DNA of 64,000 nucleotides from Delphinus delphis. Lineage: Eukaryota > Chordata > Mammalia > Artiodactyla > Delphinidae. Shown here piece by piece: positions 36,301-47,800 of this stretch. The stretch lies in the NCBI RefSeq assembly GCF_949987515.2, contig NC_082684.1, positions 48,946,006 to 49,010,005 on the forward strand. The letters are read 5' to 3'. The notes beneath the pieces are model-generated. The model saw only the letters and a program-made list of their open reading frames with translations. It was not told the DNA's origin and searched no databases. Every line of letters starts with the position of its first letter. Position 1 is the stretch's first letter. A program made the translations under genes and the position numbers.

Positions 36301-37039
36301 TGAAAAGACAACCCTCAGAATGGGAGAAAATATTTGCCAATGAATCAATGGACAAAGGATGAATCTCCAAAATATATAAACAGCTCATGCAGCTCAACAT
36401 TAAAAAAGAACAAACAACCCAATCCAAAAATGGGCAGAAGACCTAAATAGACATTTCTCCAAAGAAGACTTACAGATGGCCAAGAAGCAAATGAAAAGCT
36501 GCTCAACATCACTAGTTATTAGAGACATGCACATCAAAACTACTATGAGGTATCACCTCACACCAGTTAGAATGGGCATCATCAGAAAATCTACAAACAA
36601 CAAATGCTGGAGAGGGTGTGGAGAAAAGAGAACCCTCTTGCACTGTTGGTGGGAATCTAAATTGATACAGCCACTGTGGAGAACAGTATGGAGGTTCCTT
36701 AAAAAATTAAAAATAGAATTACCATTTGATCCAGCAATCCCACTACTGGGCATATACCCAGAGAAAACCATAATTCAAAAAGACACATACACCCCAATGT
36801 TCATTGCAGCACTATTTACAATAGCTAGGTCATGGAAGCAACCTAAATGCCCATTGACAGACAAATGGATAAAGAAGATGTGGTACATATATACAATGGA
36901 ACATTACTCAGCCATAAAAAGGAACGATATTGGGTCATTTGTTGAGACGTGGATGGATCTAGAGACTGTCATACAGAGTGAAGTTAGTCAGAAAGAGAAA
37001 AACAAATATTGTATATTAACGCATATATGTGGAACCTAG
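33315..37039 (+). pseudogene. L1 ORF2 (endonuclease/reverse transcriptase) pseudogene
   Basis: ORF2p nicks target DNA and reverse-transcribes L1 RNA there. Domains in order: an apurinic-type endonuclease (33315-34042, with QETH, GDFN and SRIDH retained); a linker; and reverse transcriptase with NKSPGPDGF (about 34708), DAEKAFDK (35097) and the catalytic FADD (35396-35407). The C-terminal Cys-rich segment lies at 36605-36658. The frame changes at least five times, many in A runs. About 100-130 nt are missing at about 36199-36215, after the KWIRDLL codons. The endonuclease SDH motif reads SDQ (codon 33998-34000). The last Cys of the CX3CX7HX4C motif reads Ser (36656-36658). It cannot encode a working protein. 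Confidence 0.95.
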
Positions 37040-37329
37040 AAAAATGGTACAGATGAACCAGTTTGCAGGGCGGAAATTGAGACACAGATGTAGAGAACAA
37101 ACGTATGGACACCAAGGGGGGAAAGCGGCGGGGGAGTGGGGGTGGTAGTGTGATGAATTGGGTGATTGGGACTGACATGTATACACTGATGTGTATAAAA
37201 TTGATGACTAATAAGAATCTGCTGTATAAAAAAATAAATTAAATTTAAAAAATTTTTAAAAAACAACTATCTCTAAATTGCTACATATTTTATGTATTGT
37301 TACCAATAATATTTTTTTCTCTAGAGCTT

Positions 37330-37715
37330 GAAGGGATAACCAGAGCCTATCAGTCAGGATAGGCTAAGGTTATACTGTGGAAACAACCCCCAAATCTTTT
37401 AAGACAGAAAAACTCATTTTTCACTCTCACTATGTGTCCATTGCAGGTCAGTGGAGAGACCATCTCTGTGTTGTCTTTATTCTAAGACCCAGGCTTAAGA
37501 GCTCAGCCACTGTCCCTGTGTTTCCACCACTGTCAATTGCCAAGGAATGTGCTCACATTCTGGTCATTATAAGCTTCCTCCTAGAGGTGAACATCACTTC
37601 TGCTTTCACTTCACTGGTCAATGCAAGACACAGGGCTACACCTAACTAAAGCAGATGGAGACCTGTAAGCCTATCATGAGCTGGGAAGGAAAACCAGAAA
37701 TATTTTTGCCTAATC
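37330..37715. mobile_element. possible degraded mammalian repeat
   Basis: Starts gtcaggataggctaaggtta then ctgtggaaacaacccccaaa. This opening is shared by an old, common mammalian repeat whose name I cannot fix. Low certainty. Confidence 0.35.
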
Positions 37716-37929
37716 ACATGCATTGGTGAACAAATAGTGCAAGCCTGAGACTGTCACTTAACTAAGTCACAACACTGACGTCTGACTATGCCGAGGAAGC
37801 AGGCTTCCTCAGGTGATTTCTTACTTCAAGTTCTGAGCACCTGTGGTTCATGTTGGGCCATAATCATTTCTGCTAAAACTGGCTGAGAACCCCATGGCTA
37901 GAACTGAAGATCCTCTACTCCATCTTTGT

Positions 37930-38175
37930 GGTAACAATAATAATTATACTAATAATAGCTACAATTCTGAATAGTTAGTTACTATATGTCAGGCACTATG
38001 ACATGTAAAATAAACATTTTACATACATTATATAATTTTCCCCTATTTTGTGAAGTAGGTATTGTCATTATATCCCAATCTATAGATAAGGAAACAGAGG
38101 CACAGATAGTTTAAGCAACTTGTCCAGGACATTCTGATTCCAAACCAATGTTCTTTAACTACTATGCTCTCCTGT
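37930..38175 (-). mobile_element. MIR SINE
   Basis: Reverse-oriented MIR: tatgtcaggcactatgacat, acatacattatataattttc, aaggaaacagaggcacagat, agcaacttgtccaggacatt and ctttaactactatgctctcc in order. Confidence 0.88.
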
Positions 38176-39760
38176 GTATTAAACCTTAGAATATTATTTT
38201 TGTATACTGTAGTATTTTCAGATTATTTTAAAACATAATAAAAAATCAATTTTTTTTTGCTTAGAAATTTTCATTTTTTTTAACTTAAATTTTTTATTAG
38301 TTTAATTTTAAAAAAAATGTGGGGACTGTTTGATATCAAGTTTTCTTTTCCCCCAATGGAAAAAAAATAATAAAACTGTTAGCAAAATTACTTTAATGCC
38401 TATATACAGTAATGTTCTCTAAACACAGCCATCATTCATGAAGTTTAAAAAATAATGGCAAAGGATCCATTCAATTCTCCAAAGAAAGACTAGACTAAAA
38501 GGACTGTTAATTTTTTTTTCTGTGTAAATTTTTTCACAATTTTTCTCATATGGTTCTGTGCAGATCAGATAAATACCCTTCTTAAACACAGCTCTGTTGG
38601 CAAAGCTTAGAAATGAACTTTTACTTTCCTGTTTAAAGATGCAAATATACGAGTAGGAAGCATTCGATCATTTATTACAGAGAAGGTATTCCTACCATTA
38701 ACACTTAATCTGTTACGAAGAGAATGCACAGAAATACACCTAGAGGCAAGCAGTAAAAACACTGTACTGACGGCAGCTTCACTGCAATTTCCCTTTTTCA
38801 CTCCTGCTGCCTCACAAACCTAGCCTCTGAAATGAAATATCAGAATGAAAAATAGGAACCATGAAGACAATGCAACAATAATAGAACTGCATGTTGCCTC
38901 TGCAGTTGGAAAGTGGAAAACTATTTTCAAAATAACTCATAATCAGAATTTTCAGAGAGCATTCTTGCTTCTCTTACATGTGCTGTAATCCACAAAATGC
39001 ATACCTCTCTAGACAAAACAGTGTTTTCCTTTAAGTCTGATAGACATCATAAACAGAACCCTTGGCCTCTCTTGTTTATTTCTTGGCCCAGGGTGGATTT
39101 TATTTAGATCAAATTGATTTAAATGACGAGTCAGGAAGACTCAATTTAATTATATATATGTGTATTTTACAATGCAGAAATGCAGGGCTAGTTGTCTAAA
39201 TTAAATGCCATTCTTATCACTTACTAGGACCTGATGTAATTTCTTCTGGAATCATTTGTTTAGAAGGTGATTCTTTGCTTCATCTCACAGGAGCCATTTT
39301 GTATTTTCTTCCAGGACTCTTTCTCTAGTCTACCTAGATCATCACCATCAACTAAAGCAAGCTTTTCATTTGTGTGTATTTGTGTATGTTTGTTTTTCTG
39401 AAAGGAGAATGCATGGAAACACTGTTCAACTCAAAGTTGTATGATTTTGATAAGTTTAACCTTTTGGGCCTTGATATCTTCATGTATAGGATGGAAACAA
39501 TAATAGTGGCAGATTCTGTTGAACACCCGATACCCATTCACCCCTTCTTCCTTGCTAATAGAGCTAGACCTTTTTCTGGAGTCTGGTGACCAGACCAGTT
39601 TTTCAGAGAGGCGGGCCTGCGCCATGGCCTCACAGGACACTTGAACTAGCCAATCACAGCAGCTCTGTCTGCCTCACTACTAATAGGGAAGGCACATGAG
39701 TTGTGAATGTCATCTCAGAGAGGCCTTCAGGGATTACCCAACAAAGGTAAAATTCCCATG
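38176..39760. other. unassigned 1.6-kb interval
   Basis: AT-rich, with several T runs and A runs at 38250-38520. No exon, RNA gene or clear transposon recognised. Confidence 0.35.
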
Positions 39761-39764
39761 GCCA

Positions 39765-40115
39765 CACCATCATACACACAATCTCTATCATTCAATCTGT
39801 TTCTATTTTAATCCACCTCAGCACTTATCACTACCTGATATTTTCTTGTATTGTAATTTGTTTCTGTCAATGGGGTCCGATCCTGGCTAATTCTGATCTG
39901 ATTAGTCTAGGTTGAGGCTGGGTCATAGGTGTTTTTTCAAAGTACCCCTCAGTGATTTCTAATGTGCAGCTAGATCTGTAAACCATTTGTTTATGTGTTT
40001 ACCAGGTCTCTCTCAATAGAAGGTAATTTCCAAGAAAACAAAGAACTGGCCTGTTTTGTTCATCCAAGTGTCCCTGGCCCCTCGAAGGACACATGGCACA
40101 TTGCAGACATTCCGT
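39765..40115 (+). mobile_element. L2 3' end, interrupted by MER5A
   Basis: L2 strings cagcacttatcactacctga and then tttgtttatgtgtttaccag, agaaggtaatttccaagaaa, ttttgttcatccaagtgtcc and ggacacatggcacattgcag flank an inserted hAT MITE at about 39878-39968. Confidence 0.75.
39878..39968 (+). mobile_element. MER5A-like fragment nested in L2
   Basis: Reads ctaattctgatctgattagt, aggttgaggctgggtcatag and agtgatttctaatgtgcagc, the right half of MER5A. Confidence 0.65.
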
Positions 40116-40324
40116 TAAGACTTGCGGACAGACTGACTGTATTGTAGTTCTGTCAGTATTTGTCTGTTTTCCCAGTAGTTTATAAGCTCCTAGAATATCT
40201 AGTCCACTCTGCATAAAAAAATAAGTGACTCAAGAAAGTTCATTAAACGAATGATAAACAAACTGCATTTGTGAACCCAAATGTTCTCACCAAAAACAAA
40301 CAAACAAAACAAAAACAAAAATCC

Positions 40325-40475
40325 CACAAATATATGTGAGGTGATGTATGTGTTAATTAACTAGATGGGAGGAATCCTTTCACAGTATATATGTATATCC
40401 AATCACCATGATGAACACTTTAAATATCTTATAATTTTATTTGCCAATTACACTTCAATAAAACTGAAATTGAAA
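40325..40475 (+). mobile_element. old L1M 3' terminal fragment
   Basis: aggtgatgtatgtgttaatt, ttcacagtatatatgtatat, ataattttatttgccaatta and cacttcaataaaactgaaat match the last 140 nt of L1M elements. Confidence 0.75.
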
Positions 40476-40669
40476 ACAAACAAAAACCCAAGCTGTATTT
40501 GTGTGCTGTAAGGAAGACAAAGATGAAACTGGGTGTGGCTGCTGTCCTCAAAGAGTTTGCAAAAGAAAAAAAAAAAAAAAGCAGATTTTCATTATACACA
40601 CAAGAAGGCACTAATTGCTGTGACGAAAGAACAAAAGACTTCAGGGGAAGTAAAAATTGCTTTTTATTG

Positions 40670-41361
40670 GGAAAGGAAGAAACCAAGGAAGACTTCATGG
40701 AAGAGACAGCATTTGAACTGAGCCTCACAGGATGAATGGAATTTGGCTACGCAGAGAAGCAAGACTACAGGGGTGAAGTGTGGAAGGAGAAGCAGGAAAG
40801 TTCTTCCAGGGAGAGGGAAGAACACAAACAACAAATCAGCCCAGGTGGAGGTCAGGAGGGCTAGAACAAGACACTGGCTGTCAACATGGGAAAGATTAGA
40901 TGGTGTCAAGATATGTTTCCAGTGACAATGCAAAGGTCTGAGCAACTGACTCCAACTTGGTTGTTTGGTGAGGAAAACAATGAAATTGGGTTTTCCTAAT
41001 TGAGGGACTGAGAATGGGGTGTCATTAATAGTTGTGGAATCAGGTGAGGAGCTGGTTTTGAGTGGGGAAAGGCAATGGCAAGCACTGATTTGGAGTCTCA
41101 GTTTCAGTGGGTTGGATGTTCTGGCAAGTTTGCAGGGTGCTCGATGTGCACGTTTAGAGTAGGTGAGAGATCAGGATGGAGAATCAGATTTGGAACTGCC
41201 CCCCACCCTGGTGACAATGTCAGAAATCATAGAAAAGGGTTTGATAAAGGAAGAGGGAGAAATTTAGTGGCAGAAGAATCAAATCTTGAGAACACTCATA
41301 TTTGGGGAGCAGAACTTGGAGTTAATGGAGATGTTGGGAGCCTTCAGAGAGGCATGAAGGG
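40670..41361. other. probable ancient repeat, family unresolved (left part)
   Basis: Purine-rich sequence in the style ggaagacttcatggaagaga, agtgtggaaggagaagcagg, gtcaggagggctagaacaag and gatgtgcacgtttagagtag. A similar style occurs at 59500-59990. It seems to continue at 41854 after an LTR insertion. Confidence 0.35.
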
Positions 41362-41853
41362 TGGCAGAATATGCCACTCCAAAATATGCCTGTTTGGCAT
41401 AAGAATTATTTCAGGCAGATTATCGTGGAAACAGGAGACACTGGAGAGATTATGAAAACATACTAGAGGTTACATTTTTGTAAGGGAAATTTACATTATA
41501 AAGGAAATCTCCTGTAAGGGTGCCTCCCTCTCTGTTCCAGGAAAAGAAGGAGTGGAACCAACTTAAATATGTATATCAAATCTTACTCTTATTTACCACA
41601 CTTTTCCTGGCCGCCTCCCCATAACTGCCCTCCTCCACTCCTCCTTAATTTTGTCTTTAGCTCAAGATGGTATTTAAGCCTGAGTTCTAAACCACTTCTG
41701 AGAGCTCCTCATTTTTCCCTGGTATCTCCCATGTACACATGAGGTATACAAGTTAATAAATGTCCATTTGTTTTTCTCTTATCAATCTGTCTTTTGTTAC
41801 AGGCTTCTCAGCACTGAGAAAGGTGGAGGGAAAACTATTTTTCCTTCGCTACA
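41362..41853 (+). mobile_element. endogenous-retrovirus-type solo LTR
   Basis: About 490 bp, starting tggcagaatatgccactcca and ending near cttcgctaca (TG...CA ends). Order of features: tattttacca-like pyrimidine-rich U3, a tatttaag TATA-like box (about 41671), an aataaa polyadenylation signal (41756-41761), and tctgtcttttgttacaggct downstream. No gag, pol or env is adjacent. Flanking 4-5 bp duplications are not clear. Class and family not assigned. Confidence 0.6.
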
Positions 41854-42520
41854 GGTAGGAAGAAAACAAAGTTAGTAGAGGTTACCAAAGTCAAGGGGAA
41901 GCTTTGTTGGCAACTGGTTTGTTTAAATTTATATGTGTAAACTAAGCATGTTTGCAGGCAAAGAGGCAAGGGCCAATAAAAAGAAGAAGCCAAATGTGTA
42001 AGGAGATAGAATTATTGTCAGAACATAGTCCCCTAGAAAGTAAAAGGAAAGAAGAGTCCAAGTCCAGGCTTGAAAGAAAAGCTGTGCTAATTTGACCTAG
42101 GAAGGGAGGAGAAGAAAATGAATGAAGACATGAGAAATTGTGAGGTGGTAAAGAATGAGGTTGAGGAATTCCATAATATATGCCTTCTCCAAATAACAGG
42201 AGGTGAGGTCACCTGTAATGAATAAAGGGAGTGGGGGCTTGGGTTTAATGGTTTTCATTGAAAATGCAGAGGGGATAGTAAAAAGTGAAATTAAAAAAAA
42301 AAAGGATTTCCTAAGAACAGCAATGGCCCTGCTCATGTTGCAAGGAATCTGGAGTAGAGCCCATCACTCCAGTTTCCAGACCCTCTCCTTCAGCTCTATT
42401 GCCAGATGCCTGGGGCAGAGGATAATGGGAAGGTCTGACCCTGACAACCAGACTGGCAGGGGGACAAGGGAAGGCCAAAGAAATAGGGAGGAAGGGTCAG
42501 GTGACTGGCTTTACTAAGTC
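41854..42520. other. probable ancient repeat, right part, or unassigned
   Basis: Purine-rich sequence continuing the style seen left of the LTR. No exon recognised. Confidence 0.3.
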
Positions 42521-43974
42521 TTTCCATTAAGAGCTTGACTGTATAACAAGAGATAAAAGAGCTGACCCTGTCTTATACCTTCACTTCTAAGAAACATGTT
42601 ATCTCTAGAGTTTGAGAATTGAGCTCCCTCTTTTCTAATGTTTAAGGAAGTCCTCTAGAGATTCTGAACATTGTCTGAACATTGACTCCCATTAACTATA
42701 ACTGATTTTCTTTAACGTAAGAGTTTTAAGGAACCACATATATCTCTAACGCTCTTACCTGAAAATCTGAATCTCAATTCCACATTGGCATCTTTACATT
42801 TGAACAAATTTGAACACAGAAACATAGCATATTAACTTTAAACATTACCCTCTTCTTTTTAAACAAAAGAATATGGTCTTCCAAACAATTTTTAAAGTGA
42901 CAAAGTATAATGACTTTCTCTATCCATTTGCCCTACTGTGGATGGAAGTAAAATGGAAATTAAATTGGGAGGTGAGGTATTAATCAACTGTGCAGCTCTA
43001 GAAAGGTAACAAATTCTGGTCCTATTTTGTGATCCGTCATGGAGGGGTTGATACAGGCTAGGTTTGTTCCCAGGTCATTTTTAGCTCTGCAATTCTATGA
43101 TGTCATAGGCTGGGACAAAGTCTTAACCCAGCTCTGTTCCCCTCTCCCACCTGGGTCTAGTAAAGCCAGTCATGGGTCTTCCCAGTAACCACAGAACCAA
43201 CAGATTTGCAAATTTTAAAAAGTTGGAGGTCATTATCCAACCTCCTAGTACACACACAGAGTGCATTACAAAAAATTAACATACAGTTTTTCAGGAGCTC
43301 TTCAAACCATTCAAGGTCAACATCTGCACCCACACCATAAACCTCAGGTATCACTGCTGTTCAAGAGTCTTCCCTAATCTTTCTGCCCAGATCGCCTCAG
43401 CCCCATCCATACCCTGCCTCACTGGTTTTGGAATGGAGAGTGAAATCTGTGGTGGAAAGTGAAACACAGGATTCTTATTTTCAAAAGTGAAATTTAGACT
43501 AGAATCACATTGCATTAGTAGAAACTTCTCTCAGAATCTATTGTTGTTTAACTACTATAGCCCCTTTCCAAGGTTAATCCTCTCCATTATAAAGAGTTTG
43601 AGAACAATTTAGCATGTAGTTTCTCCTCCCTTTTTCTGAACTTGCTACCTATTGGGCACTTTTTCTCCTGCAGCTAATGAGTAGAGACTAGAAAGACACT
43701 GAAGTGATGGCCCCCTCCTGGGGGGGCCTGGCCTGCACCTGACCAGCAGGATCACTGGTCTACAATTAGGGTTTGAATTTCACTATCAGGTTCTTGATAT
43801 CACTAATTATCAGGATCTACGCAGATTTTCTTTCTCCTTTTGCGTTTAAAAGTTACTTTTGAGAGATGTATTTCACTTGGGCAGGGATAATACTGGTGTA
43901 TGCAAGAGACTGAATACAAATATTATAATCATGATCTTTCTGACAAACTATGTTAAGAGATGCCGCCATTTCAA
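42521..43974. other. unassigned interval
   Basis: No exon, RNA gene or clear repeat recognised. Confidence 0.35.
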
Positions 43975-44851
43975 AACGTCTCCTCGAAAACAACCCAATT
44001 AAAAAATGGGTAAAGGACTTGAATAGACATTTCTCTAAAGGAGACATACAAATCGCCAACAGGCACGTGAAAAGATATTCAACGTCACTAATCCTCAGGG
44101 AAATGCAAATTGAAACCACAAAGAGATACCAATTCACACCCACTGGGATAGTTACTGTCAAAAACAAACAAACAAAAAACCCCAGGAAATAACAAATGTT
44201 GGTGAGGATTTGGAGAAATTGGGACCCTCGTGTACTGCTGTGGGAATAGAAAATGGTGTGTAGTGGCTATGGAAAACAGTATGGCCATTCTTCAAAAAAT
44301 TAAACACAGTTACCATATAATACAGCAATTACACTTCTGGGTACCCCAAAAGAAGTGAAAGCAGGGATATTTGTACACCCATGATCTAGTCACAATAGCT
44401 AAAACATGGAAGCAACCCAAGTGTCCATCAACAGATTAATGGATAAAAAACTATAGTATATACATACAATGGAATAGTATTCAGCCTAAAAAAGGAAGGA
44501 AATTCCAACATATGCCGTAACATGGATGAACCTTGAAGACATTTTGGTAAGTGAAACAAGCCAGTCACAAAAGGACAAATACTGTATGATTCCACTCACA
44601 TGAGGTACCTAGAGTCGTCATAGACAGAAGGTAGAATGGTGGTGCCAGGGGCTGGGGGGAGGAGGGAATGGGGCGTTACTGTTTAATGGGAACAGATTTT
44701 CAGTTTGAGAAGATGAAAAAGCTCTGGAGATGGATGGTAGTGACAGTTGCACAGCAGTGTCAGTATACTTAATGCCACAGAATGGCACACTTACAAATAG
44801 TTAAAATGGGAACTTTTATGTTATATATATTTCACTACAGTTAAAAAAAAA
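43975..44851 (+). mobile_element. old L1M 3' end
   Basis: ORF2 C-terminal region (caacccaattaaaaaatggg; acatttctctaaaggagaca; acagcaattacacttctggg) through the 3' UTR (gtgccaggggctggggggag; ttttatgttatatatatttc). Frames are interrupted. Better preserved than the 1890-2876 copy, which lacks an internal block present here. Confidence 0.92.
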
Positions 44852-44929
44852 TGTCTCCTGAATCTTTGAGATAGTGGCAAAGATCAAGAATACGCTAACT
44901 TTTCCCGACGCAGAAGAAAAAATGACATC

Positions 44930-45172
44930 TGAGTACCTACTAGGTACCAGGCAGGCACTCACAAATCACACGCAAAAGCAAAAACCAAATAAAACACAAC
45001 AAATAAACAATAACAAAAAATACCCTGATTATGTACTATTAACCCTTTTTTACAGTGAAGAAAGCAAGGTTCATAACAACGTACCAGCTGAAGGAGTGAG
45101 AACCAGTGGTAGGATTCAAAGGCAGATCTGCCTGACTCTTGAAGCCTGCATTCTTTTCACTCCACCATGCTG
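44930..45172 (-). mobile_element. MIR SINE
   Basis: Reverse-oriented MIR: gagtacctactaggtaccag, aacccttttttacagtgaag, aggattcaaaggcagatctg and ttcactccaccatgctgttt in order. An A-rich insertion lies at 44975-45020. Confidence 0.75.
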
Positions 45173-47400
45173 TTTTCTGCTACCCACAGTTGTCTCTGAA
45201 GAGCCTTTGTGCTTTGACTATAGAGCTTTTATACTTAAAAGTTGAGCCTGCCTTCTGAAGTAGGCTAAAAAAGTCAGCCGACCAAATGCATTCACTACGA
45301 GCCCACCATGAGGCCCAGGACCAACCAGGAGTCGTGTTTCCACTCTGCCGTTGGCCATATGGCAGAAAAACACGCACACACACAATTAAAATTTCAGTGT
45401 TGGTTGACTCCCTCAAAAGCCTCCGAACACTGTGGACAAAAGTAGTATGTCTTTTAATATTCCATTTGGCCAGAAGAAGAGGAAATAGTCCCATTTTACA
45501 GGACAGGAACTTTTTCCTCTTTTTCTTAAACCTCCTGCCATCGTAGTTACGGATCTGCCGTTACTCATTCATGTTGTGCTTCAAGCTGGAATTTCATAAT
45601 TAAGGGAACGTTTGGGGCTGTGCAGAAAATAGGCATCTCTTGTTTGATGTTTTCTGAAAGGGAGCAGGGGGCCTCTGGACTCCCCTGTGCCTATGAGTCA
45701 AGGTTTCATTTTCTGACTCTTTTGTGAAACACACAGTGAGGAGTAAAGCAGATTGTCTACACATCCTCACACAAAGCAGGGTGTTGGCATTATCTCGTGA
45801 ATCCAGCCCGTAGCTGAGTAAGTACCAGAGCGTGAGCCCCATCCTCATTCATACAGCCCGGACTCCCAACTTTCCATTTCATTTAATGACAGGCAGCTTG
45901 ATCACAGAGATCCAGTTAGGGGCATTCGGGATCCAAGATGCACCCGAGATCTCCTCTCTGGGAAGATGATCTTTACATATGGTTCCAGTTCCCGTATGTC
46001 TCCCAGACATACGGGAACTGGAACCATGGAATATGTGGCGTGACTTGTTTTGCCCACAGGTTTGATTAAATTCAATGGATTTGTCAGAGGGGCTCCATGG
46101 TTTCAATACCAGCACTATTTCGCCTCTTAGTCATCACACAGGTTTAGTTTCATAAGTATGCTCAGAAAATTTGACTTTTTTTTCTTTAGTACCTAAAGAT
46201 TCTTATCTCTGAAAATGCACTGCTACCCCACACATTTTGAGAAGACAAATCAATTTCATAAGGTGACATTAAAAAAAAAAAAAAACTAGAGCTCTTCACA
46301 ATTGAGAATAATGATAAATGAGGAAGCATATACACTTTCCATGGCATATTTAGTGTTTAAAACCTACACTTTAAGAATGAGTGTCTAAATATGACCTTTT
46401 TATTATTTTTACTCCACTATAATCAGTTCTTTCTTTTGAAAATTATCTCCTTTCATTGTAAAAATGCAAGACAAAACCTTTTATCAACGATCACTTATTG
46501 CTTAACCACATTTTCTGCTGGAGACACAGCTTAATTTTTAAATCAGGCTATACTAGGATATTAAACCCTCCTACATAGCCTGCCAAAGAAATCTCACAAT
46601 CTCATTTCTAATCCGTTAGACCTATTTACTGCACTTGTATGTATCATTCACAAATATGAACAAGCCATGGCCATAGACTCTAATAAGAGGGCCCATTGCT
46701 CAAGAAAATCAAAGAATAAAAATCAAGTTCTGATTTCACTATTTCGTCCATCCACAGCATAGGCAGGTAAGGAAACAACCTGGCAACACTTTTACATGTT
46801 GTCCATCACTGAGGCTAATATGCACCTTGACCTATAGATGAATAAAATCTATATAAACATAAAATCCATATATACACTGGTATCCGAGTCTAGACAAGTT
46901 AAACCCGCCACACTCTTTTGAGAAAGAATGCAACTTTAGGATAAGACACACTGGTAAATGATAGCTGTTTCTGAGGTTATCCTGAAAGCAGCTGCACAGA
47001 GCAGAGGGAGGAAGACACCTTTTTTTTTTTAATGGTAAATACTGCCCCTCACATACGCAATTCCAGCCTTTGTTGGCAAATTCTGAGTACAAAAGGATTT
47101 AACCCCCCAAACAAACAAACAAAAAGCCAAATCACAGTCCTTACGCTGCAAGATAGAAGCTACCCCAGTGCAATGTGTAAGAAAGATAATGCAATTAACA
47201 TTTTACACTCCTCAAACAAGACTGCAACGTTCAGATGATCAGCCCACAGCTTCAGAGCCCCAATTGATTTCCACTGGGCTCTGCTTTCCTTCCAAGAGAA
47301 CTGCAAACAGCTTCTTAACATTTAGCGTGTTTTCCTGATGAGTCACCGAAGCTAAGCACTAATGAGGATTATTTTTTTTCAAATCAAGGTGTCACGAATT
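45173..47400. other. repeat-poor interval upstream of a CpG-rich block
   Basis: No transposon or coding exon recognised. Contains the perfect palindrome at 45979-46027 and a TGAGTCA (AP-1-type) motif at 47339-47345, about 220 bp from the possible splice donor at 47561. Low repeat content would fit a regulatory region. Confidence 0.4.
45979..46027. repeat. perfect inverted repeat (23-bp arms, 3-nt spacer)
   Basis: Left arm 45979-46001 starts atggttccagttcccgtatg. Right arm 46005-46027 ends cgggaactggaaccat. The arms are exact reverse complements with spacer ccc. Four more pairs (acat 45975-45978 with atgt 46033-46036) could form beyond a 5-nt bulge. No transposon-like target duplication is evident. 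Confidence 0.97.
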
Positions 47401-47560
47401 TGGTCCTTCTCAAAAATCCCTGCTAACACAACCCATCCTGACCATTTCCCCCCATCCCCGGAACAATGTGTCTTTCTTCCCCCTCGAAATCTGCCCTTAC
47501 AACCGCAGGCGAGGGTCATTTTTCTCTTAGCGAGGAGCAACACGAAAAGTGTTTCCTTTA

Positions 47561-47740
47561 CCTTGGCTCCCGAAGCTGGTCCGAGTCGAGTGGCTTTCCT
47601 CCTCCCTCCGAGCCGCTGTGTGCAGGCGAGCTCCGGCGCAGCCCGCCCAGCCCAGCCCAGCCCAGCCCCGCAGTAGTAGGAGCTGCCCACGGCGCGGCAG
47701 CCGCTGTGTGTATGTGTAGCAGCGGCTCCTGCAGCCCAGG
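47561..47740. promoter_or_regulatory. short CpG-rich block, candidate promoter
   Basis: About 15 CpG dinucleotides in roughly 180 bp of GC-rich unique sequence, including ccgagtcgag, cgagctccggcgcagcccgc and cacggcgcggcagccgct. In the rest of the window CpGs are confined mainly to SINEs. It includes a (cccag)n run at 47645-47672. Outside it are a TGAGTCA site (47339) and an ETS-type CACTTCCTC (47804-47812). Size is below the usual CpG-island cut-offs. The gene served, if any, is unknown. Confidence 0.5.
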
Positions 47741-47800
47741 GACTAGTCCCCACCCAGCTTTGTCTTCAGTCATCGGTCTTTCTACAGGAAGCAGCGCATC
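47562..47800 (-). other. candidate non-coding first exon ending at a strong splice donor
   Basis: On the minus strand the sequence runs through the CpG-rich block into ggagccaag followed by gtaaagg, so the GT falls at 47561-47560. This fits the donor consensus (MAG then GTRAGT) well. The exon's 5' limit is a guess. No convincing coding frame is visible, so it would be 5' UTR or part of a non-coding RNA. If real, the gene would run leftward, and much of this window would be intron 1. Confidence 0.35.
47645..47674. repeat. (CCCAG)n short tandem repeat
   Basis: About five units of cccag within the CpG-rich block (cgcccagcccagcccagccc and onward). Confidence 0.9.

Larger units (their letters stand above)
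32151..37258 (+). mobile_element. 5.1-kb LINE-1, 5'-truncated and inactivated
   Basis: One contiguous L1: about 0.2 kb of 5' UTR (ggagggctcatgacaaggag), a broken ORF1 (32358-33256), a broken ORF2 (33315-37039), and a 3' UTR with a G-rich tract (37116-37142) and an AT-rich tail. The bounding target-site duplication aaaaatgactatctc (32136-32150) / aaaaacaactatctc (37259-37273) matches at 13 of 15 positions, so the whole unit inserted at once and is moderately old. A full-length mammalian L1 is 6 kb or more, so much of the 5' UTR is missing. No SINE has landed in it. Confidence 0.95.

Noticed and set aside
45979..46027. Palindrome considered as a microRNA precursor or a terminator
   Set aside because: A 3-nt loop and 23-bp fully paired stem do not fit a typical precursor hairpin. 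No T run follows, as would be needed for a simple terminator.
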